From Acidimicrobiia bacterium (GTDB taxonomy: Bacteria; Actinomycetota; Acidimicrobiia; IMCC26256; PALSA-610), in contig JADGOO010000237.1 in the NCBI GenBank assembly GCA_017882905.1, forward strand, positions 1 through 37,472: 37,472 bases of DNA. Reading direction: 5' to 3'. A program made the position numbers and the translations under genes. Under the pieces are notes generated by a model. It ran no database searches. It was not told the origin of the DNA and saw nothing but the letters and a program-made list of their open reading frames with translations. Below are positions 17,001 to 26,807 of this stretch, one piece after another (the first letter of the stretch is position 1; each line of letters opens with the position of its first letter).

Positions 17001-18815
17001 ATGACCGATGTCGCGACGCACCGTGCCGATCTCGACCGTCGCGCCGCGGGTCGGACCGTCGCGACCCTCTTCCAGGCCACGGTCGCGGCGCATCCCGACC
17101 GTGGCGCGCTGCGCTGGCGCGACGCCGACGGCGAGACCTGGCACGAGCTCACCTGGGCTCAGTGGGCCGACCAGGCGACCCGCTTGGCGGGGGCGCTCGG
17201 CGAGCTCGGCGTGGGCCGCGGCGACCGTGTCGTGTTGATGATGCGCAACCGTCCCGAGTTCCACGTGGCCGACATCGCTGTGGTGCTGTGTGGGGCCACG
17301 CCGATCTCGATCTACAACTCTTCGGCGCCCGATCAGGTGCAGTATCTCGCCGGCCACTCCGAGGCCACGGTCGCCATCGTGGAGGACGCCGCCTATCTCG
17401 AGCGCGTGTTGTCGGTACGGCGCGATCTTCCTGCCCTCGACCACGTGGCCGTGGTCGACCACGACGGCGCCGCGCCCGCCGGCGTGTTGCGTTGGCACGA
17501 TCTGCTGGCGCACGCGCCCGTAGATCTCGCGACCGCCGTGACGATCGCCAAGCCCGAAGACCTGGCGACCGTGATCTACACGTCGGGCACGACGGGACCG
17601 CCGAAGGGCGTGATGCTCGACCATGCCAACGTGTGCTGGACGGTCGAGGGTTACCTCGACATGCTCCAGAAGGACCCCACCGGTTGGCGGGTGGTGTCGT
17701 ACCTCCCGATGGCGCACATCGCCGAGCGGATGAGCTCGCACTACCTCGCCATCGCGGCACCGTTCGAGGTAACCACGTGCCCGGATGCCGGCGCGGTGAG
17801 CGGCTACCTCCCGCACGTGCGGCCGGAGTCGTTCTTCGCGGTGCCGCGCGTCTGGGAGAAGTTCCATGTGGCGTTGCGCGCCGCGCTCGGCCCCGACGAA
17901 CAACGGCGCGCGGAGGCCGATGCCGCGCTCGCGATCGGATGGGAAGCCGCGGAGTACCGCGCTCGCGACGAGGAGATGCCCGCCGATCTCGCCGCGCGGT
18001 TCGCGGCCGTGGAGCCGACACTCGCCTCGGTGCGCCGGCTCGTGGGTGTCGACGAGCTCGTGGTTGCGTTGAGCGGCGCCGCGCCGATCCCGCTCGACGT
18101 GTTGCGCTTCTTTCGCGCACTGGGCCTACCGGTCTCGGAGATCTACGGACTCTCCGAGACGAGTGGCCCGATGACGTGGGAGCCGTTCAAGGTGCGTGTC
18201 GGAACCGTCGGGCGTGCGTTCGCCGGTGTGGAGGTTCGTCTCGGCGACGACGGTGAGGTGCTGTGCCGGGGCGGCAACGTATTCCGCGGCTACCTCAACG
18301 AACCGGAGAAGACTGCCGAAGTGCTCGACGCCGACGGCTGGTTCCACAGCGGCGACATCGGCGTCATCGACGATGACGGCTACCTCCGGATCGTCGATCG
18401 CAAAAAGGAGCTGATCATCACCGCGGGCGGCAAGAACATCTCGCCGGCGAACCTCGAAGCGGCACTCAAGGAAGGCGAGCTCATCGGGCAGTGCTGCGCG
18501 ATCGGAGACGGCCGCCCGTTCGTGAGCGCCCTGATCGTGCTCGACGCAGAGACGGCGCCCGCCTGGGCGAAGGCGCACGACATCGCCTTCGACGGGCTCG
18601 CTGCGCTCGCCGTCCATCCCGATGTGGTTGCCGAGGTGCAGCGCGAGGTCGATGCGGCCAACGCACGGTTCTCGCAGGTGGAGCGCATCAAGCGCTTCGT
18701 GATCCTGTGGGAGGAATGGCTTCCCGATTCCGAGGAGCTCACACCCACGATGAAGCTGAAGCGGCGCGGCGTGCACAACCGCTATGCCGAACAGATCGAG
18801 TCGCTCTACCGCTGA
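17001..18815 (+). CDS. Long-chain acyl-CoA synthetase (AMP-binding)
   Basis: VIYTSGTTGPPKGVMLDHANV, SYLPMAHIAERM, YGLSETSGPMT, DGWFHSGDIGVIDDDGYLRIVDRKKELIITAGGKNISPANLE. Confidence 0.96.
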   Translation: MTDVATHRADLDRRAAGRTVATLFQATVAAHPDRGALRWRDADGETWHELTWAQWADQATRLAGALGELGVGRGDRVVLMMRNRPEFHVADIAVVLCGATPISIYNSSAPDQVQYLAGHSEATVAIVEDAAYLERVLSVRRDLPALDHVAVVDHDGAAPAGVLRWHDLLAHAPVDLATAVTIAKPEDLATVIYTSGTTGPPKGVMLDHANVCWTVEGYLDMLQKDPTGWRVVSYLPMAHIAERMSSHYLAIAAPFEVTTCPDAGAVSGYLPHVRPESFFAVPRVWEKFHVALRAALGPDEQRRAEADAALAIGWEAAEYRARDEEMPADLAARFAAVEPTLASVRRLVGVDELVVALSGAAPIPLDVLRFFRALGLPVSEIYGLSETSGPMTWEPFKVRVGTVGRAFAGVEVRLGDDGEVLCRGGNVFRGYLNEPEKTAEVLDADGWFHSGDIGVIDDDGYLRIVDRKKELIITAGGKNISPANLEAALKEGELIGQCCAIGDGRPFVSALIVLDAETAPAWAKAHDIAFDGLAALAVHPDVVAEVQREVDAANARFSQVERIKRFVILWEEWLPDSEELTPTMKLKRRGVHNRYAEQIESLYR

Positions 18816-18880
18816 ACGGGCGCGATCGGCCGAGTCGGGGATCGCGTCGCCGCCCGGCAGCCTCGGCTATACCTGGCGCC

Positions 18881-19396
18881 ATGGCGACCAGCGCGACGCG
18901 CCCGGCCGCAGTGGCGGGCGACTTCGAAGACGCCTTCGATCACCTCTTCGCGCGCGCGTACTCACTCGCGCTCGCCATGGTCGGCGAGGCGCTCCTGGCC
19001 GAAGAGCTGACGGTCGAGACGTTGGCTCGTACCCGCGTCGACTGGACGCGGATCGTGCGCCGGAGCCGGCCCGACTGGTACGTCGTGCGCGTCGTGACCC
19101 TGCTCGCGATCGACGCGGTGGCGCGCCGTGAGCCGGTGCTCGAGGTGACCGCGGATCCTGACGCCGCCGACGACGACAGCGGGATACGTCTGCATCACAA
19201 CGAGGCGACCGCGTTGCGGGCGCTTCCGCGCCGCCGGCGCGAGGTGGTCGCGCTGTGGTGCTTCGGTGGCTACGCAAAGCCCGACGTCGCGGCGATCCTC
19301 GCGCTCGACCCGAGCGTGGTCGAGGCCGAGCTCGAGCTTGCGCGCGTCCCGCTGCAGCAGGCGCTCGGCGGCGCGCCCGGCGATGGCTCCCCGTGA
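18881..19396 (+). CDS. Divergent ECF/sigma-70-like factor
   Basis: Region-2-like DAFDHLFARAYSLALAMVGEALLAEELTVETLART and region-4-like ALRALPRRRREVVALWCFGGYAKPDVAAILALDPSVVEAEL. Confidence 0.6.
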   Translation: MATSATRPAAVAGDFEDAFDHLFARAYSLALAMVGEALLAEELTVETLARTRVDWTRIVRRSRPDWYVVRVVTLLAIDAVARREPVLEVTADPDAADDDSGIRLHHNEATALRALPRRRREVVALWCFGGYAKPDVAAILALDPSVVEAELELARVPLQQALGGAPGDGSP

Positions 19397-20259
19397 TGCA
19401 CGACCCGACGCCCGACCTACCGCCCGAGCTCGCGGCGCGCCGCCGCGAGCTGAGCCAGGCGGTGCGACGCCGTGCCGCGCAGCTGCGTCGGCGTCGAGCG
19501 CTCATCGTCGCGGGCCCGTGCCTCGCGGTCATTGCGGCGGGCTTCTGGGCCGCGAATCGAGGTGGCGGCACGCCCACCAAGCTCAACGTGTCGGCGAGCA
19601 CGTCGACCACGCGCGCCACCACGGTGAGCACGCGCGTGTCGACCACAACCGGGCGCATGTCGACCACGACGATGCCGCGCAAGCCCACCGCGCCGACGAC
19701 CGCGCACGCGGTACCGACCACTGCCGGTGGTTCCACGCGAACCACGGTCTCGGTGCTGGGCAACATGACACCCACCACCACGTTCGACACGTCGGTGTGC
19801 CACAACAGCTTCGACCCTCGCTGTGGCTTCTTTACGTGGCAGCCGCCACCCAATCCGAACTTGCCGATGTCCGTGCGCGCGGCGGTGTCCGACGTGGTTC
19901 CCGCGGTCGGCGAGGCGGTATCGGTGACGATCGACGTGAGCGACGGTGACGCGGCACCAGTGTGCGTCTCGGCCAACTACGCCGGCCGCGCCGTCGCGCT
20001 CACCGACAGCTACGGCCGTGCGATCCCTGCGTGCGGCGCCACGTTCTGTCCGGGTCCCACGCGCTACGGCGCATGGGCGCCGCCCGCTCCCGCGGGTGGT
20101 TCGCGCCGCGCGTTCGGATCGTTCACCCCTACGGCGGCGGGGAGTGCGGCGCTGTCGGTGCTCGCGAACAGCGGTACTGGTTGCGCCTACCTGCCCTACG
20201 GTTCCGCCGGATCGACTGCGGTGACGATCAACACGCACTCGACGCCGCCGACCACGTGA
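19396..20259 (+). CDS. Single-pass membrane protein with Thr/Ser-rich linker (candidate anti-sigma or surface sensor)
   Basis: Basic N-terminus, one TM (ALIVAGPCLAVIAAGFWAA), STTRATTVSTRVSTTTGRMSTTTMP linker and a Cys-containing extracellular domain; start overlaps preceding stop (GTGATG). Confidence 0.6.
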   Translation: MHDPTPDLPPELAARRRELSQAVRRRAAQLRRRRALIVAGPCLAVIAAGFWAANRGGGTPTKLNVSASTSTTRATTVSTRVSTTTGRMSTTTMPRKPTAPTTAHAVPTTAGGSTRTTVSVLGNMTPTTTFDTSVCHNSFDPRCGFFTWQPPPNPNLPMSVRAAVSDVVPAVGEAVSVTIDVSDGDAAPVCVSANYAGRAVALTDSYGRAIPACGATFCPGPTRYGAWAPPAPAGGSRRAFGSFTPTAAGSAALSVLANSGTGCAYLPYGSAGSTAVTINTHSTPPTT

Positions 20260-20279
20260 GTCCCAGCTCGCCCGCAGGT

Positions 20280-21344
20280 TCAGCAGCGTGCTTCGAACAC
20301 CAGGTTGAACGGTGTCTCGGTGGCCCGCCGAAAGCGGGAGAAGCCGCCGTCGGCGACCACGCCGGCGATGCGCGTCTCGCCGGCCTGCGCGCCGAGGCAG
20401 CGGGCACCGTCTTGCGCTCGCGACGCCGGCGTGCAGATGCACGTGGAGGCTGAGTAGAACACGCGGCCGACCGGCGTGAGGTTCTCGGCCAGGGTGTCGT
20501 GGGCGAAGGGCTCGACGATCATCCATGTGCCGTCGGGCGCGAGCGCGCTGTGCACGTGTGCCGCCGCCGCGCCTGGGTCCCCCATGTCGTGCAGAGCGTC
20601 GAACACGCACACGAGGTCGTAGTCGGTCCCGGGGAAGCGATCGGCCGACGCGACCTCGAACGTCACTCGATCGGCCACGCCCGAGTCCGCCGCCGCTTTG
20701 CGCGCCACGTCGATCGACGCCTCGTGATAGTCGAAGCCGAGGAACGTGGAGCGCGGGTACGCGAGCGCCATGATGACCGTCGACGCGCCATGACCGCAGC
20801 CGATGTCCGCGACTCGGGCGCCGCGCCGGAGCTTCTCGTCGACGCCGTCGAGAGCGGGTATCCATCCCGACGTCAGGTTCGCCACGTAGCCGGCGCGGAA
20901 GAACTTCTCGGTGCCGCAGAACAGGTCGTGATGGTGCTCGTGCCAGCCAACGCCGGCACCGGTCCGGAACGCGTCGGTGATGGCGGGCTCGTCGCGCATC
21001 GTCGATCCGGCCAACAAGAACGCGCCGGGCAGATACAGCGGGTTCGTCTCGTCCGTGAGCACGAACACTTGCTCCTCGGTCAACCAGAACGTGTCGCTCT
21101 CGGCGTCGTACTCACACCAGTGGCTCGCGGCCTGTGCACACAGCCACTCGGCGATGTAGCGCGTGTCGGTGCCGGTGCGCGCCGCGAGCGTCTCGGGAGT
21201 GACCTGCTCTCCATCGGCCATGGCCTTGTAGAGGCCGAGGCGTTCACCGATCACGACGGTGGTGGCGTGCAGCACGGCGCCGAGGTCCCCGACAAAGCTG
21301 CCCACGAGCCCGTCGAGCTTGGCTTGATCGATCGTCATCGTCAT
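20280..21344 (-). CDS. Class I SAM-dependent methyltransferase with N-terminal winged-helix-like region
   Basis: VADIGCGHGASTVIMALAYPRSTFLGFDYHEASIDVARKAA, FDALHDMGDPGAAAAHVHSALAPDGTWMIVEP. Confidence 0.9.
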   Translation of the reverse strand: MTMTIDQAKLDGLVGSFVGDLGAVLHATTVVIGERLGLYKAMADGEQVTPETLAARTGTDTRYIAEWLCAQAASHWCEYDAESDTFWLTEEQVFVLTDETNPLYLPGAFLLAGSTMRDEPAITDAFRTGAGVGWHEHHHDLFCGTEKFFRAGYVANLTSGWIPALDGVDEKLRRGARVADIGCGHGASTVIMALAYPRSTFLGFDYHEASIDVARKAAADSGVADRVTFEVASADRFPGTDYDLVCVFDALHDMGDPGAAAAHVHSALAPDGTWMIVEPFAHDTLAENLTPVGRVFYSASTCICTPASRAQDGARCLGAQAGETRIAGVVADGGFSRFRRATETPFNLVFEARC

Positions 21345-21383
21345 CTCCTCCAGTGTCGGGGCGCAGCGCCCCTCCGCTGCCAT

Positions 21384-21454
21384 GACGATCGTCGGGGCCG
21401 ACTGCAGGACGATTGCAGCGCCCCGGCCCGGTGCCTGCAATCGTGCTGCAATGC
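21384..21454. promoter_or_regulatory. Operator-like repeats in divergent intergenic region
   Basis: GACGATCGTC palindrome (21384-21393); ACGATTGCAG (21409-21418) inverted against CTGCAATCGT (21435-21444); extra GCTGCAATGC (21445-21454). Confidence 0.5.
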
Positions 21455-21474
21455 ACCATGGAGATGATGCGCCC

Positions 21475-21900
21475 ATGACCACTGCGCAAGAATCCGCCAG
21501 CCCTTCCACGACCGGCTCCGACGTCGTCACCGCGCTGCTCGATGCCATCGAGGCGGGCCGCGTCCGTGGATGTCGCGCCTACGCCGCCGACGCGGAGCTC
21601 GATGCCACGGTGCCCAACTGGCGCTTCTCGCGCCGTGGCGCCGCCGCGATCCTCGCCGTGTACGAAGAGTGGTTCGCACATCCCGGGCGCTTCGAGACGT
21701 TGCGCCGCCTTCCGATCGATGGCGGCGAAGTCGTGGAGTATGTGCTCACATGGGCCGAGCAAGGGGTTCCGCACGCGGCACACCACCTGCACGTGTTCGA
21801 GCTCGACGATGATGCGAACCTCGTCGTGCGGGACACTGTGATGTGCGGCGGTCGGTGGCCGGCGTCGTTGCTGGCGGAGATGGAGGCGTCCCGTGGCTGA
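21475..21900 (+). CDS. SnoaL/NTF2-like small protein
   Basis: VVTALLDAIEAGRVRGCRAYAADAELDATVPNWRFSRRGAAAILAVYEEWF; typical SnoaL-like fold sequence pattern. Confidence 0.65.
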   Translation: MTTAQESASPSTTGSDVVTALLDAIEAGRVRGCRAYAADAELDATVPNWRFSRRGAAAILAVYEEWFAHPGRFETLRRLPIDGGEVVEYVLTWAEQGVPHAAHHLHVFELDDDANLVVRDTVMCGGRWPASLLAEMEASRG

Positions 21901-22876
21901 TGTGGTCTCGCTCGACGAGCTGTTGCGCGACGCGACCCATCGCGAGCCGCTCGAGCACAGCGACTCGAAGTCGGGTGCGGCGATGGAGCGCCTGCGCATC
22001 GGCGATGAGCGCTTCGTGCTGAAGCGACTCGACGCGCGGCACGACTGGACGATGCGTGCGGTCGGCGACGTGTACGGCTCGACGGCAGTGCTCTGGCAGC
22101 GTGGCCTGTTGCAACGGCTACCCGCCTGCATCAATCAGCCGATCATCGGCGTCGCATCCGACGGACCGGCGACAGTGCTGTTGATGCGCGACGTGGGTCG
22201 CTGGCTCGTTCCGCCCGGTGACGAGCCGATCCCCGTCGCGCACCATCTTGACTTCATCGATCACATGGCCGCGCTCCACGCCGAGTTCTGGGACGCCGGC
22301 CCGGAGATCGACGTGGTCCCGATGGTCAACCGCTACTTCGAGCTCTCACCGTGGATGGCGATCGCCGAGCGCGAGCTTGGTTCCGATCAGGTAGTGCCGC
22401 GCCTCGTTGCGCAGGGTTGGGAACAGCTCGAGCAGGTCGCGCCGAAGTCCGCGGCAGTCGTGCTTCCACTCGCGTGGGATCCGTGTCCGCTCGTCGCGGC
22501 ACTGGAGACCACGCCGACCACGTTCGTGCACGCCAACTGGAAGCTCGGGAACCTCGGCCGCGACGACGACGGACGCACTGTGCTGATCGACTGGGAGTCG
22601 CCTGGTCGGGGCTCGGCCTGCGGCGAGCTTGCGTGGTATCTGGCGATCAACTCGGCGCGCCTGCCGCTGAGCAAGGAAGCGACGATCGATGCGTACCGCC
22701 GGTCGCTCGAGGACCGCGGTATCGACACGGCTGCGTGGTGGGATCGCCAGCTCGCGCTCGCGCTGCTCGGCGGTCTCGTGTGGTTCGGCTGGGAGAAGTG
22801 CCTCGACGGCTACAACGACGAGCTCGCATGGTGGGAGCAACGGGCTATCGAGGGGGCCGCGCTGCTCGATGTGTGA
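21893..22876 (+). CDS. Aminoglycoside phosphotransferase-like protein with altered catalytic loop (HANWKLGN)
   Basis: RFVLKRLD, FVHANWKLGNLG, VLIDWESPGRGSACGELAWYL; GTG start overlaps preceding gene by 8 bp. Confidence 0.8.
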   Translation: MADVVSLDELLRDATHREPLEHSDSKSGAAMERLRIGDERFVLKRLDARHDWTMRAVGDVYGSTAVLWQRGLLQRLPACINQPIIGVASDGPATVLLMRDVGRWLVPPGDEPIPVAHHLDFIDHMAALHAEFWDAGPEIDVVPMVNRYFELSPWMAIAERELGSDQVVPRLVAQGWEQLEQVAPKSAAVVLPLAWDPCPLVAALETTPTTFVHANWKLGNLGRDDDGRTVLIDWESPGRGSACGELAWYLAINSARLPLSKEATIDAYRRSLEDRGIDTAAWWDRQLALALLGGLVWFGWEKCLDGYNDELAWWEQRAIEGAALLDV

Positions 22877-22905
22877 GCGGCGCGGCCCGATCTGATCGAG
22901 TGGGC

Positions 22906-25900
22906 TCAGCGATCGAAGCGCGTCGTCCACGCTGCGTGCAGGCTCGCGGCGTGTTCCGGCGCGGCCGCGGCCAGTGCAACCATGGAGGCGCGGGCGCGAT
23001 CGTGCCACGCATCGACGCCAGTGTCGTGCGCCACCTCGGCGATCCGCCACCATGCTTCGAGGGCCATCACATGCTCGATACGGGAGAGATCTGCTTCAAC
23101 CTCGGCCAGGTCGAAGCGCGCGCCGAGTCGCGCACCGGCGCGCACCGCGAGAAGGCGTGCGCCAACCGCGTAGCGGTTGACGCCGATCGCGTCGGCATCG
23201 GAGGCCAACGCAAGCGCGTCGTCGCGCGCGCGCTCGTCTTCGTTCGCAGCAAGCGCGCCGCGCACAGCGAGCTCACGTGCCTTCAAGCGCAGGCGCCAGG
23301 CGAAAGCGAGGTCGCCCCTATCGGCTTCTCGCGCCGCGGCGAGTCGAGCCGAGCAATCGTCGAGATCGCCGCGCGTGATTGCCGACTCGGCGAGATCGAG
23401 ATGAGCGGCGATGAACGTCTCGGCCATGTCGGCTGCTCCAACCGCGAGCGCCTGGCGGTTCGCGGCGTCGGCATCGTCGTTGGCGCCGAGCTGGCGAAGT
23501 ATCCATCCACTGAAGTTGTGCCCGCGACCGGAGTAGCGCGGCGTGTGCCGGTCGGCCACCTCGGCGTTGTACCGAGCGAACTGGTCGAGGGCGACCTGCG
23601 GCCGGCCTGCACTCGCGTGCGCATGACCGAGGAACATCAATGCGTGCAGGAGCACTGTGGTGAGCGGGGCGCCGGCGCGCCCCCGCGTCACTGGATCGAG
23701 GAGCGCGATCGCGTCGTCGACTCGGCCCTGATGCGCGCGCAGAACACCCAACCAAGCCGATGCGGCGGTGCGCTCCGGGCCGTACGCAGCGCTCGCCGCT
23801 CCGACGAGCAACTGCTCCGCGCCCGAGAGATCGCCCGCAGCGTGGCGGACGCGACCGGCCAGCACGAGACAGGACGTGCGCCGGCGCGCGTTCGTGGCGT
23901 GTGCGAGCCCGTCGTCGGCGTGCTGGCGCGCCGTCGCGAAGTCGCGCCCGTAATAGGCGCTCCATCCGGCGAGCTCGTCGGCCTCGGCGGTCGGTTCGAG
24001 CCGCGCCGCGTTCACGGCCGCGGCCCGCGCCTCGTCGAACTGTTCGAGCGCCATCAACGAGCGCGCGCGGGCAAGGTGGCCGGCCGCGGTCTCGTGCAAC
24101 GCGATCGACTGATCGGCGAGCGCGAGCGCCGCTCGGTTGTCGAAGCGCTCGCCGGCGAGCGCGGCTGCTTCGATGAGTGCCACGGCGGCCAACGCCCGAT
24201 CGCCGCCCTGGCGCGCGTGCCACGCGACGGTCAGGGGATCGCTCCGGCGGCCGGCGAGTAGGCGACCGGCCTCCCGGTGCAACAGGGCCCCGCGTGCCGC
24301 GCTCGCAGTTGAGATCAAGGCGTCGCGCACGAGAGCGTGGCGGAAGACAAAGCGCTCACCGTCGTCGATGAGCATGCCGCGCGCCGCGGCCGTCTCGAGA
24401 TGCTCGAGCACCACGATCGGCGACTCGCCGAGCACTCCGGCGAGCACCTCGAGCTCGACTCGGCTGCCGAGCACGGCGGCGGCGAGCAGCGTGGGCGCGG
24501 CCGGCCCGAGGCGCACGCATTGCGCGACGACCGCCTCGACCACGGTCGCGGGCAGGCCGTCGTCACCGGCGCGGACGAGCTCGCGGAGCAACAGTGGATT
24601 GCCACCCGAGCGTGCGAGCAACCCGTCGGCCCGCTCCGCGCCGACGAGCTCGCGCACCGTGTCGAGGCCCAGAGGCTCGACGCGATGGCGATAGGTCGCT
24701 GCGATCGAAGGGCCCTCGCCCACGCGGTGTGTGCTCACGATGACCAGCGCCGGCACGTGACGATGCAGATGAGCGAGGCATTCGATCGAGACGGGAGGGG
24801 CTCGGTGCAGGTCGTCGATCACCAACGCGGGCGCGTCGAATCGGTCGAAGACGGCAGTCAGCGCGCCGTACAACACCGCGACGCCCACGACGCTGTCGTC
24901 GAGCACTGCTTGCCGGGCGCCCGTCGCGCCCTGCTCGCGAGCCATACCGAGCAGGGGGGCGAGAACAGCACGCTCGCCGCGGAGCAGGTCGGTCGTGGCG
25001 GCGGGCCCCGAGGATCGCAAGTGCGACGCGAGAGCATCGAGCACCGGCTGGAACGGCAATGAGCGTGCCGCTTCGTCACACGTCGCGCGCAGCATCGTGG
25101 CCGGGCGGTTCGTGATGCGCTCGGCGAGCGCTGCCGCGAGCGTCGACTTGCCGATGCCCGGCTCGCCGTCGATCACGAGCCATGAGCCCGGCCGCGCCGC
25201 GCGCTCGAGCATCGCGAGGTCACCAGCCCGACCGGGTGGCGCCGCATCGGGCGCAGCCGGTGCATCGGGCGCGACCTCGTCGCGCAGGATCGCGTCGTGG
25301 AGTTCCTCGGTCGCCGGCGACGGATCGGTACCGAGGTCCTCGACCAGCCGCGCGCGCACCCTTGCGTATGCCGCGAGCGCGCTGGCGCTCTGCCCGGTGG
25401 CCACGTAGGCGCGCATCAGGATCCGCAGCGCAGCTTCGTCGTACGGGTCGGCATCGAGCGCGGCGTGGGCATGTTCGAGCGCGGGCGACGGGCGGTGCAG
25501 GGCAAGCGCCGCTTCGGCCGCAACGTGGCGTGCGGCGCCGATGCGACGCGCCACGACGTCGCGTTCGACGGTGAGCCAGTCGGCGCCTGCATGCTCGGGC
25601 AGCAGATCGCCCCGGCTGAGCGCCAGCGCGGCGGCGGCCGCGCTTGCGGCGGCCGCCGCGCTGCCCATCGCCAACCGACGCTGGGCTTCGAGCACCAGCT
25701 TGTCGAGCTCGTCGATGTCGATCGCGTCGGCCACGAGGGCGTAGGTGCCGTCGCCGGTGCGGATGGCCCCGCGCCCGATCGCGGCGCGCACGCGGCTCGC
25801 GAGCACCGCGAGATCGGCATTCGGGCGCGCGGGCAGCGCGGCGGGCCAGACCGCGTCGACGAGGGTGTCGACGCTCACGCTCTGGCCGCGTGCGATCGCG

Positions 25901-25992
25901 AGCCGCCCGAGCAGGGTGCGCGCCTTTCGGCTGCCCAGTCGTGCGCCGTCGACTCCGTCGACGGCGAGTCCTCCGAACAGGCGCACGTGCAC
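22906..25992 (-). CDS. SARP/AfsR-type regulator: winged helix + BTAD + AAA ATPase + TPR-like C-terminus
   Basis: VHVRLFGGLAVDGVDGARLGSRKARTLLGRLAIARGQSVSVDTLVDAVWP; BTAD ALRILMRAYVATGQSASALAAYARVRARLVEDLGTDPSPATEELHDAIL; P-loop GEPGIGKSTL; LVIDDLHRAP. Confidence 0.92.
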   Translation of the reverse strand: MHVRLFGGLAVDGVDGARLGSRKARTLLGRLAIARGQSVSVDTLVDAVWPAALPARPNADLAVLASRVRAAIGRGAIRTGDGTYALVADAIDIDELDKLVLEAQRRLAMGSAAAAASAAAAALALSRGDLLPEHAGADWLTVERDVVARRIGAARHVAAEAALALHRPSPALEHAHAALDADPYDEAALRILMRAYVATGQSASALAAYARVRARLVEDLGTDPSPATEELHDAILRDEVAPDAPAAPDAAPPGRAGDLAMLERAARPGSWLVIDGEPGIGKSTLAAALAERITNRPATMLRATCDEAARSLPFQPVLDALASHLRSSGPAATTDLLRGERAVLAPLLGMAREQGATGARQAVLDDSVVGVAVLYGALTAVFDRFDAPALVIDDLHRAPPVSIECLAHLHRHVPALVIVSTHRVGEGPSIAATYRHRVEPLGLDTVRELVGAERADGLLARSGGNPLLLRELVRAGDDGLPATVVEAVVAQCVRLGPAAPTLLAAAVLGSRVELEVLAGVLGESPIVVLEHLETAAARGMLIDDGERFVFRHALVRDALISTASAARGALLHREAGRLLAGRRSDPLTVAWHARQGGDRALAAVALIEAAALAGERFDNRAALALADQSIALHETAAGHLARARSLMALEQFDEARAAAVNAARLEPTAEADELAGWSAYYGRDFATARQHADDGLAHATNARRRTSCLVLAGRVRHAAGDLSGAEQLLVGAASAAYGPERTAASAWLGVLRAHQGRVDDAIALLDPVTRGRAGAPLTTVLLHALMFLGHAHASAGRPQVALDQFARYNAEVADRHTPRYSGRGHNFSGWILRQLGANDDADAANRQALAVGAADMAETFIAAHLDLAESAITRGDLDDCSARLAAAREADRGDLAFAWRLRLKARELAVRGALAANEDERARDDALALASDADAIGVNRYAVGARLLAVRAGARLGARFDLAEVEADLSRIEHVMALEAWWRIAEVAHDTGVDAWHDRARASMVALAAAAPEHAASLHAAWTTRFDR

Positions 25993-26024
25993 AGCGCGAT
26001 CATGCCCGCCCTGCAGCGCGGGCG

Positions 26025-26807
26025 TCAGGCGTCGGGTGCGACTTCGACCCGGTCGGCGCCGTGGCGGCGGGCTTCTTCGAGTGCCCGGCCCGACTGCTGC
26101 ACCAGCTCGGCGGCGCCGAGCGCGTGCGTGGGGTAACAGGCCACACCGGCCGAGATCGTGAGCGCGTCGCCCACGGGTGAGGCGAGCAGCGTGCCGCGTA
26201 CCCGCTCCGCCGCCCAGACCGCACCGGCCTCGGGTGTGTCCTCGAGGATGGCGCCGATCATCAGCTCGCCGAGCCGGCACGCACTGTCGCTCTCGCGCAG
26301 CGTGCGGCGCACCACGTCGCCGACCACGGCGAGGGCCTGGGCCCGCGCCATCTCGTCGTCGGCGTTCGGCATCGAGTCGATCTCGAAGATGACGACCGAG
26401 ATCGGCCGCAGCGAACGGCGGGCGGCGGCAACCTGTTGCTGGACGAGCACCGCGAAGTAGCGCTCGTCGAACAGCCCGGTGGCCGAATCGAAGGCGTGCT
26501 CCGCCTTCTCCTTGGGGGTCTGCGGCGCCCTGGCCCGCTGTACCTCCTCGTCGAGCGTCTCCGACAGTGCGTCGAGCTCGCGGTTGAGCCGGGTGATGTC
26601 GTGCTCGGCCGAAGCCCGTCCGGCCTCGGCCCGGTGCAGACGGGCGGCCAGGGCCGCGGCCGCCATGCCTGCGACCACGCCGGCCGCGCCCGCGAGGACG
26701 CCCCATTCCGCCTGAGACGTCACTACGGACACCACTCCGGCCGCGAGCGCGGTCATCGCCGCGCCCGTCGCCACCAACACTTGTCGATCGTGCATCGCGG
26801 GTCTCAT
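26025..26807 (-). CDS. Membrane protein with degenerate GGDEF domain
   Basis: N-terminal TM segments; FDSATGLFDERYFAVLVQQQVAAARRSLRPISVVIFEID...ACRLGELMIGAILEDT...LTISAGVACYP; GGDEF replaced by GELMI. ATGA overlap with upstream mutase stop. Confidence 0.8.
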   Translation of the reverse strand: MRPAMHDRQVLVATGAAMTALAAGVVSVVTSQAEWGVLAGAAGVVAGMAAAALAARLHRAEAGRASAEHDITRLNRELDALSETLDEEVQRARAPQTPKEKAEHAFDSATGLFDERYFAVLVQQQVAAARRSLRPISVVIFEIDSMPNADDEMARAQALAVVGDVVRRTLRESDSACRLGELMIGAILEDTPEAGAVWAAERVRGTLLASPVGDALTISAGVACYPTHALGAAELVQQSGRALEEARRHGADRVEVAPDA

